Assembly (NCBI GenBank): GCA_914767715.1
Contig: OU612069.1
Coordinates: forward strand, 5,022,001 to 5,086,000
Direction of reading: 5' to 3'
Length of the DNA stretch: 64,000 nt
DNA from: Membranipora membranacea
Taxonomy: Eukaryota; Bryozoa; Gymnolaemata; Cheilostomatida; Membraniporidae
Below are positions 25,861 to 51,169 of the stretch, piece by piece. Both the position numbers and the translations under genes were made by a program. The notes under the pieces were generated by a model that was not told the origin of the DNA, did no database searches, and was given only the letters and a program-made list of their open reading frames with translations. Position 1 is the stretch's first letter. Each line of letters begins with the position of its first letter.

Positions 25861-26641
25861 CAAAGTTGGAGTAAGGATAGGGGTTTGGTTTGACCCAAAA
25901 AAGTTGGATCAATGTGACTACGAGCCAGAATACCTGTCGCTGTTATGCATATTATATTCGATGTACCTGAAAATAAAAATTAAAAGCACAATACACTGTG
26001 AATCATTCGATCTTGTTACTATTGATAGATCTAAGCAGAGTATAGCAGGGTGCGAGGACTGCCTTACGCAATGAACCTTCTTTTCAGTTCCCCGGGGCCT
26101 GCACCCAGTGACCAAGCACCCTGATGAAGTTTGTTCATTTATTTGATACCGCAAAAAATCTCTAGGTATCACCATCAACAGTATTGAATACCAACTGAAG
26201 TCCACAGCTTGACATTAATTTATCATCTACATCCTTCAGCCATGTTACAAGGGTAGCCTATATGAAGCACTTACAGTGAGATGTGGCAGGACTAGGAGAT
26301 GAGCTGTGCAACAGCATTATTGTTGTGTATAAAATCTCCTTGATCTCTCGTTGTTCATTGGAAAACACTTTAACTCGGTGAAGTCTCAGCATCTTAAATC
26401 CGGCTAAGAGTACCAGCCACTGTCTTACCAATGCAATCCTGATACATGTGATCAAAGATTAACTCAGTCTGGTGTTGATTGCATATCATTCCTATGGCTT
26501 ATCTCTGGTTAATATCTAAAATGCTCCTTCATAATCATACAGGCTGTAAAATAAAAGTACACATACATACACATGTTGTTTGGACTTTGTCAGATTACAG
26601 ACACATCAATCACAGTCAAACTTTGAACTAAGTAACTTGAT

Positions 26642-27868
26642 GCGGTAACTGTAAATTGCTGAACAGGCTGAACATGCTGAACAGCTGAACAGAATTTCTC
26701 AGACTATTAATTATGCACAAGCCTGGACAACTCCTTATATTCTGCTGAATACTTATATTAAGTTTGCAATTGCCTTTGTTTCTTTCTATTATTTTATCCA
26801 CAGTAAGTATTTGGGTGTTACACTTAGTGAATGGATGAATTCATTTTGTTTTCCCTCATTCATGAGGGAAAACAAATGAAGCAATTAATCTACCAAATCT
26901 GAAAATTTTAGGAAACTAGAAACACTATTCAGCACAATGCCATCCTTTCATCTAGGCAGTCTTGACAAGCTTTGTTGGGGGGGGGGGGGGTGGGTGTTGT
27001 TGGTTCCTTCCATCCATTCACTAAGTGTAACACCCAAATACTTACTGTGGATAAAATAATAGAAAGTAACAAAGGCAATTGCAAACTTAATATAAGTGAC
27101 TGGTCTATATTATCATTAACCTGAGAATTTGGTTTATATTATGTAGATTGAACACTTGCCTATAAAATTCGTAATTCTGCATAAGATTTAGATAACCAAT
27201 TGATATATTTCAATATCAAATATTATCATGAGTTATGTCAGCACAATAATAATGAGATTTCTTGATGACTACATTTTACAAGGGAGACAGAAATTAATAA
27301 TTTGATTATCTCTTACAGCTGGCACATATATATATATATATGTATTATATATGAATTTATGGATCAGTGGAAAAACACATAGCGTTGCTATTTGTGAAGA
27401 TATGCCATCAGTATAAAGCCTTGTGTGAGGATATAACTAAAGTTATAAATCTTGCAGCTTGTACATTACGCATGATTGAAGTTCCAGTAACAACCTTCAA
27501 AAACTCAGGCAAGCGCTGCTTGACAAAAGTTTACGAGTGTCAGCTATAACAGATTCTGAACTTGTGGACCATTTAAAGATGAGAAATGCTGCCCAGCAAC
27601 CACGCATGAAATAGCCATACGCCTCCTAAGGGTTAGATATGTACCCCACGTTCGTGTAATATATATCAGTGATGCTCTAAAACAAATATTTTAGGTGCCA
27701 GCAGGAACTTAGGATTGATTCATTATACTCATTAAATCATTTGGCTGAGAGGAATGTGTTTGAGAAGTTATAGTCAGCCACTGAAAATAATACAAAAACT
27801 AATTTTAGTCTGAGAAATTCTGTTCAGCTGTTCAGCCTGTTCAGCAATTTACAGTTACCGAGCTCCGC
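26642..27868. mobile_element. Foldback element with nested inverted repeats
   Basis: The outer arms 26642-26703 and 27807-27868 are inverted copies of each other (GTAACTGTAAATTGCTGAAC and AGAATTTCTCAGAC shared). The left arm carries an extra GAACATGCT and the right arm an extra AGCTCG. Inside lies a second pair of inverted arms (26751-27097), and inside that a 38 bp perfect palindrome (26841-26879). No transposase is seen. Target duplications are not clear. Confidence 0.82.
26751..27097. mobile_element. Inverted-repeat element nested in the foldback
   Basis: Arms 26751-26834 and 27011-27097 are almost perfect reverse complements (terminus ACTTATATTAAGTTTGCAAT). Between them are the palindrome 26841-26879, a GTCTTGACAAGCTTTG segment (26957-26973) shared with the hairpin at 46286-46332, and a run of about 13 G (26978-26990). 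Confidence 0.85.
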
Positions 27869-28084
27869 ATTATTAGTTCTCTTTTCTGAGCTTAGGCTAG
27901 CAATACACAGTTTCGATGTCACTTTTCTTGTCAAAAACATGTGCTAAATGCTCTTCTAAAACTGTTAAAAGGTGATATAAGATTTTCTAAATATAAATTA
28001 GAATATTCTAACAAAGAATGAGAAAATGATAAGTGTATATCCAAGAGTTTGGGTAATCATCCATACGTCTCCTTAATACTGAAT

Positions 28085-28174
28085 TTCAGCTGCACTCAAG
28101 CTAAGTGAATTAATTCACTCTCTATCGATCAGAGATATACATGCAATAGTATATCACGTCATCAGTGTGAACTT

Positions 28175-28182
<8 letters not shown>
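28085..28182. repeat. Partial copy of the CTCTGATC short inverted-repeat family
   Basis: Contains CGATCAGAGATATACATG and TAGTATATCACGTCATCAGTG, matching one arm of the elements at 31780-32010, 33195-33415 and 37690-37912. It ends exactly where the Smad tail minisatellite begins. Confidence 0.7.
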
Positions 28183-40706
<12,524 letters not shown>

Positions 40707-40999
40707 TCAAAACTCTGACCTTATAACCTCAGCCTGTTGGAGAAACGAAAATAAGTTTTATACTACCAGCCTAGCTTAAAAGTCTGGCTACACATGCCTT
40801 ATTTTCCATAGCATTAGGAAACATGAAATTAGCTGCCCAATCCTTATCGTACTGAAAGTGCCACTGATCGTACTGAAAGTGCCCGATGGAAAATACGGCG
40901 TGTGTAGTCACAGCATAAATCATATTACCAGGGGTCTTTAAATTAAAAAAAGCCATAGTTGCAGTCAGATTGCTCACGAAATGAGTGAGTGATAGCTGC

Positions 41000-43900
41000 T
41001 AGGGTCTCGTTCAAACATCGTTCGCTCATTGATGGAACTATCCGCATTCTGAGTGAACGATTTGGGAGCGGTCTTGTCTAATTGAAAGACCAAGAGGGTG
41101 ATGATTTGCTGGGACTGTTGTTCTGTGGTTTGTGCAGTGAGAAAATGAAATTACAACTGTAAGTCTTAATAGTATTAAATGTTCCAACTTTGTTTACAGT
41201 CAACACAGAACTTTTCCGCCAAAAGATTTATATATTCTTTTATAATGTGTCCTCCTCAAACAAGCTATAGGGGTGATACGGTAGTAATCACCATCATCCA
41301 CACCACGAACCGCAGCTCATGATTATCAATGCTGCAAGATCTGGAAGGGCCTAGCTGACTTGTGCGTGGTCAATGGATGGTCTTCCCCCTCCCTATTCAA
41401 CAGAGCCGTCAACAATAGAAGAGCTTACTGATCCTGCAACTCGGTTAATGGTGAATCACAAACAGCTGCAGTCCACCAATCCTTGCCATATCAGATTAAA
41501 AAGGCAAAAAATGACAAATTTAAAAGCCTGCAAGAATAATCTGTCAATACTCAAATCTGTCAGAACAATCAACTAGACTAAACTAAACTAGCTACACAGA
41601 ATCCCTTACAGAATCCCTTACAGAACACATCGGACTATTTGCAGAATGCCAAAGAGGACAGCATCAAATAGCGTTGAAATACTTCCAACTCTAAAATCCA
41701 TTTGTAAACTGAAGCTTTTTATTGCACCAAACAGTGACATAGTTGGCTAATGGTGTAAATTTATCGTTTTGCACCGAGCTAAAAAGAATGAGTGATAGCC
41801 TGCAGCCAAAGTTAAAACTCTTTATGACAAAGCCATTGAAGTAAGGGATTATAATGTGAGATGGTTATCAAAAAAAAAGCTTATAATGAGCTCCTGTACA
41901 AAGGAAGCAAGGTGATGTGCACAAGCTCAGCGAAGTGCAGTCTTAGAGAAACAACAAAAAATCAAGATGCTACGGGCAGCTAGATCTCCATGAAACCAAG
42001 AAGTCCTATGAAGTTCCAGCAGAACATTGCCTTTTCTCAACAACAGGAACAAGAAGAAAGTGGGCCAATTAGTTGATCACCGCAATAACCAGACTTGTGG
42101 CAAACCAACACTATCCATAAAACATGTCTAGATCACTTTCAGATCAGGTCACACACACTTGTCTTATTCTTGGCAGCTACTGGCAGCTAAATCTGGAAAT
42201 ATTAAGGTCCCAGGTGTAGTGTCTAGCCTCAAGCCAACACAAAACGCTCAGCCGTCAAAACAAAAGCCATGCTTTGCAAGGAAATGAAATTCCTGCAGCA
42301 CATTGAGTAATTCCCTAATCACGTCTTCAGGTGATTTTGAGCGACAAACCTCGCACGATGTCGAGAGGAAATTAAATCATTCCAGGCCGACAAACTTTTT
42401 CTAGGTGCTCATCTCAGAGCATCAAGAGTATGCCGTGACATTATGTAAGCCTGTCTAAATGTGACAGCGGCCTAGTCTTAAACTGAAGCGAGCTCACAAA
42501 GGGCAAGGTCAACTCATAAACACAGGGCAAGACCTGGTGGCAATAACCAAACCCTGACAGTCAAGATAAAGATATTAAAACAATAGCCCAGCTGTGCAGA
42601 TATGAAAATCAGACAGACATTGAGGATGAAATTGTGGTCAAAGAACAGTTTAGGGTGGAATACCCTGCCACCACCCTGAGCAATCAACAATGAACGAAGA
42701 GCCAAACAATGAAATCATGAGCTACAATCTCTAAAAAAAACTCCCAAAAACTAGTTCAAATAGATCACAGAATCACTAATGAAACATCATTAAGTGCCAC
42801 TAATGAGTATCAGTGTGGATAGCTTTTGTGCTCAAGATGCATGTTGGGGGTTGTATGTGGGACAACACCTAGTACCCCCAACAGTCTCTCACCAAAAAGT
42901 GTAGAGTACCCAAGCTTGGAAGAAAGCACTGCAGTTCTTTAATTGGGTACAATTTGTATCCAAAGTGCTCAACAGTGCACATAGGACATAAATTCAGGGC
43001 ATTATCTTGCACAGCGCCAAATGAAATGCTTAAATGAAATGCGTTTGAGAATTGCTGTTCATAATCACTACATTAATACAGTGATATAGGGTCTGATTGA
43101 TCATCAGATCCGGACAGCACGGAACCAGGAAACTGCATACACCCTGACTGTATGTTGCATACCTTAAATACAAGCATGTCTCCAACCGACCAACAGTAAC
43201 TGTTAATAATGCTGCAGACAGTCTGCAAGCTCTAACTGATCATTAACTTTCAAATTACACGCTGAACAATGTTAGCAAAATCTGACAGACAAAAGGGTAG
43301 AGTGTGCTTCTTCCACAAGATTGAAATGGCTGGCATTCAAACTATGTATGACAAAATAACGAAAAATAGCTGAATCCCAAGTATATAGGCTACTTGATGA
43401 ACAAAGAGCAACGATCAAATGAAACTGAACGGATATTGATGTCCCAGAAAGCTATGCATTGAACCACTTTGCAACACGTTAGACTCCACTAACTTGATTT
43501 TCCACCAAAGGCTGCTGGAAATACCCTAAAGATGAGATATATGTTAATATCATCAGGGATCAAGGTGAGCCAAACCTTCCTAGTCATTATGCCTTTAGAC
43601 CGAATTGGGTAAGATATTGTAAAAGTTCGCATCAGGTTAGATCTACAATGACATACATATGGAACCAAATCATCACATAGCTTAGGTGATGACTCATTGT
43701 CCTCTTGGAAAGCACATCACAAGATCGTTAATTTTGATTATTTGAGAGAACCCTATCTGCTCAAACGCACAAAAATATACACAGTGTATATTCTACCATC
43801 AAACATACATGGTCAGAATCAAAAGAAATGGATTTCAATTGATGGTTTGGAAGCCTAACTTGATAGATAGTAGTAGCAGCCCATGTGTCTGTAGCGATAC

Positions 43901-45240
43901 ATTTTCTCCTCCAATCTGGTCCATTAACTAAATGAATTCCATCACCATCTGGCATTGAATTGCTTGGGAGCCTCTAAATTCTTTGTAGAAGCCTACAGAG
44001 TAGGTACAGGTACCACAGGCCAAACTACTCTGTCCCACTGGCTTGCAAACCCTGACTCTCACCATGGTGGTGAAACCGGTATCCTGAACTTGGAACGGAT
44101 TACATACAAACAGAGTGCCACATTACCTGAGCATTCAAAACTATGAAGCGGTGATCATGCCGGCAAGTACCAAGTACCGTTTGTTCCTTTTTTTAACTCG
44201 TACACAAACAGGGTTCCTGGTGATCAGACAGACGGTCACAGTGTCATTCATGTAAATTATTATTGTCCTCACTTTACTAGGTCTAGTAAGACTCAGGCAA
44301 ATGGAGTAAGTATTACACTACTACTCTGTTGTCAGCTGACTTTCTCAGAACAGAACGACTACACTAACTTTAACTAACTTAGTCTTAGAGTTAGGTTAGT
44401 CCCATTTACAAAATTTATGAATAAAAAAATGATTCAGGCCAATGTGAAACAAACAAACCAAGTTATAATGATTATTATAATGTATACATGACTGGATTCC
44501 ACTCAATAAACACAGCCACTGGATCAACATCAATGCAATCCACCACCGCCACACCATGAGTGATCAACAAACAACAATAATTGTGAATTTACTGAAATAT
44601 ATATATAATAAAAATAAAGACATGAAATAAAAATAATTTCAGCAAGCAACTTTTATGACTTACCAAACACTTTTTGAGCAATCTCAATCTGTTACACCAA
44701 TCACAAGAGTGTGACCTTCAACACTGAGTCACAATTGGATTTCATTTGCTATTGTCAGTCACTACAGTCTATTATGCAGCACATTCACTGTTTTTTTGGG
44801 TTGATAAATTTGGCAAAATGAGTGAATCACTTCATCTCATTACACTTTAGTGATTTGCCCAGGATATTGATGCGCAAACCTATAAATGCTCTTTTCACCT
44901 TCCCAGATTACCAATTATGAATAATGAATCAAATCTTAATACATTTTAGGAACAAAAATCCTCAATTTCAACTCCAAAATTAGTATTTTATCAACAAATC
45001 TTGTGAAGTGAACAAAGTCAAAGTGTTTTAATTTCAGAGTAGTGATACAAATTAGGGGCCAGACAGTCTGGCGCCAGTGGACCATGTAATCAACTAGAGT
45101 GTGGGGGTTTCAAAAGCCAGACAGCATATATCTTATGAATTGAAAAGAGTCTCAGTCTACACCGGATACAGCATGGTAACTGTTGTTGTTGTAACAAATT
45201 TTCTATTTTCCGTACTGTCCAGACTTCACAGAATATGTAC
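41000..45240. other. Upstream flank of Smad; degraded, no recognised gene
   Basis: Between about 41370 and 43960 translations in changing frames give pieces that look like broken coding sequence (for example VRWLSKKKAYNELLYKGSKV near 41860 and EPNLPSHYAFRPNWVRYC near 43570), with many stops. I do not recognise the family; a dead mobile element is the likeliest origin. From 44150 to 45240 I see only AT-rich sequence. Confidence 0.3.
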
Positions 45241-45247
45241 ATGTAAG

Positions 45248-46032
45248 CAGGGAGAATGGAAGGGGGAGGAGCCTGCACTCGATAGGCCACACCTCTTTTT
45301 ATAACATCATCTTACTTACGTTTTGGAGTTGTGCCCTCACAACGAAACCATGATTAATGAATGGAAAAGTGTGGGTTGACAACTTCTCAAGTGACAAATC
45401 TATGACTTTCCAATGGAAAGTTCAAAAATAAAATATCATTTATGTTGTATTGTAGAATGAAATTATTCTTTATTATTCTTCTTATGGCTGAAGAATACAT
45501 GTGAAAGGGTAGTAAAACAATTCTTAGAGCTAAAAACAATCATCTTGATAAACAAATCTTACAGGGCAAGGTACCCATAATAGTATCAATTTTTCGAGTT
45601 GTTTCATTGAGGAAAAGAAACTTAGCTTGTGAATCTGAATATTATTTCAGCACATGTGGTTAGGGGGTGTTGAGAGCTGTCCAACAATATCCCATTTACA
45701 TACCTACTGTCACTAGAAGGCTGGGAATCTTACAGAATGTGGTGGTTTAAGGAGCGAAATATGTCGGCATGGGCCTTTCATTGATGATTAATGAGTGTTA
45801 TTAGCACAATTGTGTTGTAATAACTTGTCCAGTACATAATTCAAGTGCTCTGGATTAGTTGGTGACAATAATTTTTAATGGATTGGTATATTTCATGGCT
45901 AAAGCATAAAAAAATGAGTGTGATGTATCTATTAAAATACTTATTTCAGCCGTAATCAACATCTATTCACCAGTACTTGTCTGTGATTGGCTAATACTAC
46001 TAGTGCAAGCTCCTCCCCTTCCATTCTCCCTG
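45248..46032. mobile_element. 785 bp non-autonomous DNA transposon with target duplication
   Basis: The ends CAGGGAGAATGGAAGGGG (left) and its complement (right) form terminal inverted repeats of about 33 bp with a few mismatches. The 7 bp ATGTAAG flanks both sides directly (45241-45247 and 46033-46039). The terminal CAG and the length of the duplication point to the hAT group, which normally makes 8 bp, so assignment is tentative. The interior has no transposase. Confidence 0.85.
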
Positions 46033-46285
46033 ATGTAAGTGAGAATTTGTTTTATTCGGAATTTGTATGACATGAGTTATGGGTAACTGTCTTGCTGATG
46101 ATCGATCTGCTTGTATACGGATATATCTAACGTATTTGCCATATGTTTATGTATAGTATTTCTATCAATAGTTAGTGTAACAGTGAGTAGGCTACAAGTA
46201 CATTCAATCAAGGACTCCTGAGTCCCTCCTTAGGGCTATTCTAGGTCTGAAGTCTTGATGTTGCTGTCATCAGGGAGGGTGTAAG

Positions 46286-46332
46286 GCTGTCTTGACAAGC
46301 TTTGTTCGAACTAAGCTTGTCAAGACAGGCTA
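46286..46332. repeat. Hairpin with GTCTTGACAAGCTT arms
   Basis: Arms CTGTCTTGACAAGCTT and its exact complement surround a short TGTTCGAACT loop. The left arm with TTTG also occurs inside the foldback at 26957-26973. Confidence 0.82.
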
Positions 46333-46435
46333 GGAGGGTGCATATATGTCATACATTCACTTTGTACATGAATTTAGGAGTTGTCAAGTTTGTGTATACT
46401 GTAAGTCATGAATTTCAGAATTAATTCAAATTAAA

Positions 46436-46648
46436 TTGGATAATCATCAAGTCGTTGAAAGAAGTGGCCACCACTGCACTGGTGATATAACTAGTTTTGC
46501 TTACTATGAAGTAATGAGATTGCCTGGCTTCAGTAAGGATGCCAAGTTTGCGGCTCTGTTCTTGTATATGGGCATTGATGCTCATGAGGTGATGTCGTTG
46601 CTCGGTGCTGACATGCTTCCCACGTTTTTGAATCGGTCTTTTGGGTAG
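46436..46648 (+). CDS. Short open frame of unknown nature upstream of PPCDC
   Basis: Seventy codons beginning MDNHQVVERSGHHCTGDITS and containing KFAALFLYMGIDAHEVMSLL. An acceptor-like TTTCAG lies just upstream at 46415-46420, so it could be an exon. Its composition looks more protein-like than the surroundings, but I recognise no family and see no donor linking it to the next gene. Confidence 0.25.
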   Translation: MDNHQVVERSGHHCTGDITSFAYYEVMRLPGFSKDAKFAALFLYMGIDAHEVMSLLGADMLPTFLNRSFG

Positions 46649-47067
46649 TATTTAATTTTATCATTCTACCCAACGTAAAAATATGTATGACATAACCGAT
46701 TTACATTGTATGGGTTTTATATAGCCTTGAAGTGTCAACATATGCATTTATCATTATAATAAATTCCACATTAGGGTAGCCATTGTTTTAACTCATATTA
46801 AGATAAGTGGTGTTTTGAAACTATGAAAAATCCCTTACAAATGTTCATATCTATTTCACGCCATGATAGCTTGATCATGTATTCTCCGTTTTGCCTGCGT
46901 TCGGAGTTGCCTCATTCGAAAATGGGATCAACCAGATAACAGGAAAATTTGATTAATATTTATTTATTGCAGAGCTAGGTGTTGGCCAGCAGTTGTGCCC
47001 CCTTTGCTTCTTTTTAACAAAAAATTGTTTTTCTATTCCAGCCTATTGAAGAAAACAAGATACAGAA

Positions 47068-49325
47068 ATGGCTACCGCATCTAAGAGTAAGAATGTCTTG
47101 ATTGGGTGTAGTGGAAGCGTTGCCTCAGTAAAACTTGAACCTCTTGTTGCCTCAATCAAGAGTTGGTTGGAAAATGCCTCCATCAAAGTTATTCTTACGG
47201 AGTCAGCTCAGCACTTCACAGCAGTCAGAGAATGCACCGAGGCTGTACAGTATTACACAGACGCTGATGAATGGGCCGTGAGTATCAATTCAGTTCAATG
47301 GATCGACCTGACATTTTTTTCAGGACTCGAGCCATGGAGATACCACCCGGGCGAGCGGATAGCATCAAAGAACATTAGCATGGCCTTTCAAGTCCAGGTG
47401 ACAGCAGATTTTTTTTATGTTTTCATCTCAGCTCTATATGGGCCTATGGGAATGTATGTATGTTTCAAGGGCGAGCCAAGAGGTGACGACTCAGCTCAAG
47501 CTAGGCCGACCTCAAAATCCACATAGAAACGGATGGTGTATGTCACATGTGCAATCTGAGCCTTTAGATAGCTACATATATGACATCTAGTCTGAGCCTT
47601 TAGATGTCTCCTTGGTAAAATATGCTGTTGTGCAACACTGAGATCACACGTGCTGGTAGAGGGGGGGGGCTATTCGAACGCTGGAAAAATGGATAAAACT
47701 TGATCTATGTTCTCTCTAAATTTATTTTTATGTGACCCTTTCAAAGGCTATGATCTTTACAGTTTAATAATTGCAATTAGTTGTCTGTATATAGATCACA
47801 GAGTTGTGACTGAATTGATACAGTCAGCTAGAGATTCTTGCACGTCAACTTAGCACCCAGGCTCCACACTACAATTGTTGAAGACCTAACATTTCACATA
47901 TTAATAAAAGTAGATATTCGACCCTGCAGATACTGATATTTATATTTGTTGCAGGCCTGGAGTAAACTTGGTGATGACGTTCTGCACATAGAGCTCGGTA
48001 AATGGGCGGATGTAATGTTGATCGCTCCCCTGAGCGCTAACACTCTAGCAAAGATAGCTAATGGCCTCTGTGACAATCTACTGGTGAGTGAAACCTTCTA
48101 AAACCCCCAGTCTCGATCCCCCCACCCCCTGATATCCCCACAGTCTCCCCCAGATATCCCCACAGTCTCCCCCAGATATCCCTACAGTCTCCCCTCCCCC
48201 GCCCTGATAACTCACAGTGTAAAAACATTTAGAAAGTTGTATTAAGTGACCGTGTGAAAATTATAAAATTTGTCAGTTTTAACTTCTGCGGCTTTGAGGA
48301 TTTGCTTATAGAGGAACACCCAATGAATAATGGAGGTAATATTTTTCCGTTAGAAAAATCAATGATTCAATGGCAACCTTTCTGCCTGTCGGGTAGTCTT
48401 ATGATGTAATATATGATACGTCAAAATTTAAAGTTCTTGAGAATGACCAAAGTAAATTCAAAACCAGATTGCACACTATATGTATGTATCTAAGGAGTGT
48501 CTCAAAATTTTAGGAAATGTTGGTAGATTTTGAAATTGTCCACGCTTTAATGCATAGCACATTACTCACGATTCATCATGGTGATTATTCATATCTCAGG
48601 TGCTAGGATATTTCGGGACAAAACTTTCCCAAAACTTCCAAATGTCCCAAATGCCCAAGTGATATGGCACTAATAATCTTCTATGTCATTTTGTGCAGTC
48701 AAGAAGTTGTTCTGTAAATCCATTGGAAAGCATCAGTATGGGTCACTGGAGCTCTTGACATGATGTGTTTTAGCATCTTGTTCCCGTGACAACCACTAAG
48801 CACAGCATGCTCTTTGCTATGATATGCAACATGGCTAGATCTGAATTTGTATATCCTTGCATTTACTTTCAAGTATCATTGATATATAGTTTCTCTAGTC
48901 TTTTATGGTCAACAGGAAACCTATCTCCATCGTTACGAGCGATCCTGTATCTTCGAAAATGCTTGCAGAACTGACTGCGATTTTGAGGCTCCAATATTTA
49001 ATCTATAGCCTACTTTCTGGTCGATGTGAAATCACAGTTTAATGTTATTTTAATTTTATTTTTGTGTTTATAGACTTGTACAGTTAGAGCGTGGGATATT
49101 AACAAGCCTCTCCTGTTTGCTGCAGCTATGAACACTCGTATGCTGGAACACCCGATAACAAAGCCTCATATAGACACTCTAATAAGTTGGGGGTACACTG
49201 AGATACCTACTGTATCCAAACTGTTAGCCTGTGGAGATAAAGGAAATGGGGCTATGGCAGAAGTAAAGACAATCACTGATAAATTGTGTGACGTTCTGTC
49301 TCAACCTGAGGTTCCCGGCGTGTAA
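47068..49325 (+). CDS. PPCDC: Phosphopantothenoylcysteine decarboxylase, three exons
   Basis: Flavoenzyme that decarboxylates 4'-phosphopantothenoylcysteine to 4'-phosphopantetheine, the third step from pantothenate to coenzyme A, in the cytosol. Exons 47068-47277 (donor GTGAGT), 47955-48083 (acceptor TTGCAG, donor GTGAGT) and 49074-49325 (acceptor TTATAG); both introns are phase 0 and the protein has 196 residues (human about 204). Visible features: GCSGSVAS FMN-binding loop (13-20), DADEW, the active-site His in VLHIEL (H81), PLSANTLAKIANGLCDNLL (95-113), MNTRM with the expected Asn (N133), and LACGDKGNGAMAEV with the substrate-loop Cys (C166). The usual P-x-MN-x-x-MW block is altered: the Pro is Ala and the Trp is Leu (AAMNTRML). 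The start is the first Met, with GCTACC following it and an in-frame layout like the family. Key catalytic residues are intact, so probably functional. Confidence 0.96.
48110..48205. repeat. C-rich 21 bp minisatellite just past the PPCDC exon 2 donor
   Basis: Three to four units of CAGATATCCCCACAGTCTCCC flanked by C-rich runs, about 25 bp into intron 2. The remainder of the intron (48206-49073) shows nothing recognisable. Confidence 0.85.
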
Positions 49326-49515
49326 CATGACAGAATGTTATTATTTTTAACTCTTATAATATATATCAGTTTTGACATAGAAATATCATATGGGTTAAAC
49401 ACTTTTTAAGCGATTAAAGTATTGTGGTCGCTTGGATGCCGGGATCAATTCAGTTTTTGCAATCATAGGTTTAACGTTTTTAATAGTCTGCAAATTTTCC
49501 CTGGTGTTTTATTTT

Positions 49516-49521
49516 AATAAA
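49516..49521 (+). promoter_or_regulatory. Candidate polyadenylation signal of PPCDC
   Basis: AATAAA 191 bases after the stop codon. A LINE fragment starts almost immediately after it, so the transcript end probably lies at the edge of that insertion. Confidence 0.5.
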
Positions 49522-49529
49522 TGCAATTC

Positions 49530-49835
49530 AAGAACGAACTCGACTTTTTAAACATTTTATCCGTCATAATTTTTCTGTAGATATAACTAGCTACGTAGTC
49601 GAAAGGATTCGTATTTTAGCCACGAATTATGCCAACTGGGATGAACATATTTTAAATAACTGCTATTCATGCCCAAGAGTTCAATACCTTTTGCTAAAAG
49701 TAAGGACCAGCAGATTTCTAAATAGTTTTATACCTGTTAGTACTATGATTTTAAATAACAGAGACATTCCAACACTTTCATTGTAATATGTCATTGACAA
49801 TATTACCAAATAAATCTAATCTAAATCTAAATCCT
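49530..49835 (+). pseudogene. LINE 3' end fragment behind PPCDC
   Basis: One frame reads FKHFIRHNFSVDITSYVVER, then NYANWDEHILNNCYSCPRVQ and TSRFLNSFIPVSTMILNNRD to a stop near 49785. A simple tail of AATCTAAATCTAAATC follows at 49810-49832. This is the typical C-terminus and tail of a 5'-truncated non-LTR element. Confidence 0.65.
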
Positions 49836-49839
49836 TTCT

Positions 49840-51050
49840 CTATAGATGTATTCAGGAATTTTCTTTCCACGGTCATGGTATTAACACTCCTATGTAGCAT
49901 GAGGTCTTTGACTTGACCTGTATGACTGATTACGTTGTGTTCTCACTCATACATACAACATACATACAGTAGTGCACATACCACTGCACAATACACAGTT
50001 CTTCAGCTAGAAACCTTGAGTCAAACGCTATTTTGAGGCGTTCTCTAGTGCAACCTCCTTATGGCCGCCAGCCCCAGCAACGTGAAGCCACCCCTGTGTG
50101 TTGATGAGCATCTCATTCAAACACTTCCAGCCCTTAATGCATATTATCAGCTTCGGTATTTTGACATAATAGGTGTGTTAATGATGTAGGTGTTAGTTAA
50201 GTAATGGCAAAGTTGAAGTGCTGAAAGTCTGCCCTTGAGTTTCACTTTAGGCTACTCTGACAGAGTGTGAGCACTTGTACTATGTTATAAACAGACATCA
50301 ATTTTCAAAGGTTGTAGAAAATTGTGTTTTTAGTCGAGATTTTGCGATTCTTCTCATCAATAGAATTCCTCGATTTGTCTCATCTTGTAGTAAGACGAAT
50401 TCGCCTGTAACTGCAGTTTTAGGCCATCAATCTCCACCATACCACCACCATATTGCTTCAATCACCCGAACTATTGACACGAAATGTCATTGCTTTGGTG
50501 AATAGCGCAAGGTCAAATGAAGCAGCTATACTTTAATTTGGATTCACATTTCCTTGTATTGAGAGCTTTCCAAAGGCATATAGAAAGTCAATACATCTAT
50601 GCTGACCCACGTGGCTCTACCTTAAGCATGAAATTTCAGTTTTTAGAGTAAATATTGCTATTTTTCGGGAAATTGTTCATGTAACACCATGTTGGTCGCT
50701 TGCAAGAAAACTCACTGGCAGTCAGTGGACTCAATTTTGTTTTTCCTATAAAAATAAGCCAATTTCAAACGCAAATCCGACCTCTTAATCACAAGTACAT
50801 GGCTAGCTGGTTTTTTTAAACTCTGCATGTTCTTCTCAGCAATGAAGCTGTGACTATACACAGTGATTTTATTACAGGTCGACGCCCAGTATCGGAGGAT
50901 CGACCGATCTCACTACTAGACAGCCATATTAATTGTACAAAACAGTCAGTCTGTTGATTTAAATTGGGTTATGGGTCAGGTGCCTAGATTGACCGAAGAG
51001 ATTTTAAGGGCAAACAAAGGCCATGTTGAATGTGCTCTCCATCTTGATCG
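49840..51050. other. Intergenic sequence without recognised features
   Basis: Low-complexity and AT-rich sequence; no supported gene, RNA gene or repeat seen. Confidence 0.4.
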
Positions 51051-51169
51051 TTACCAAATAAAATTTTGGTCTATTGCAAAATTGATTTTCAGATGCCATA
51101 CTATTGATGTCATGTCAGGATAACCTCTATTTCCAAGTTCTACTGCTATTACCTTCCATATATTCTCTA

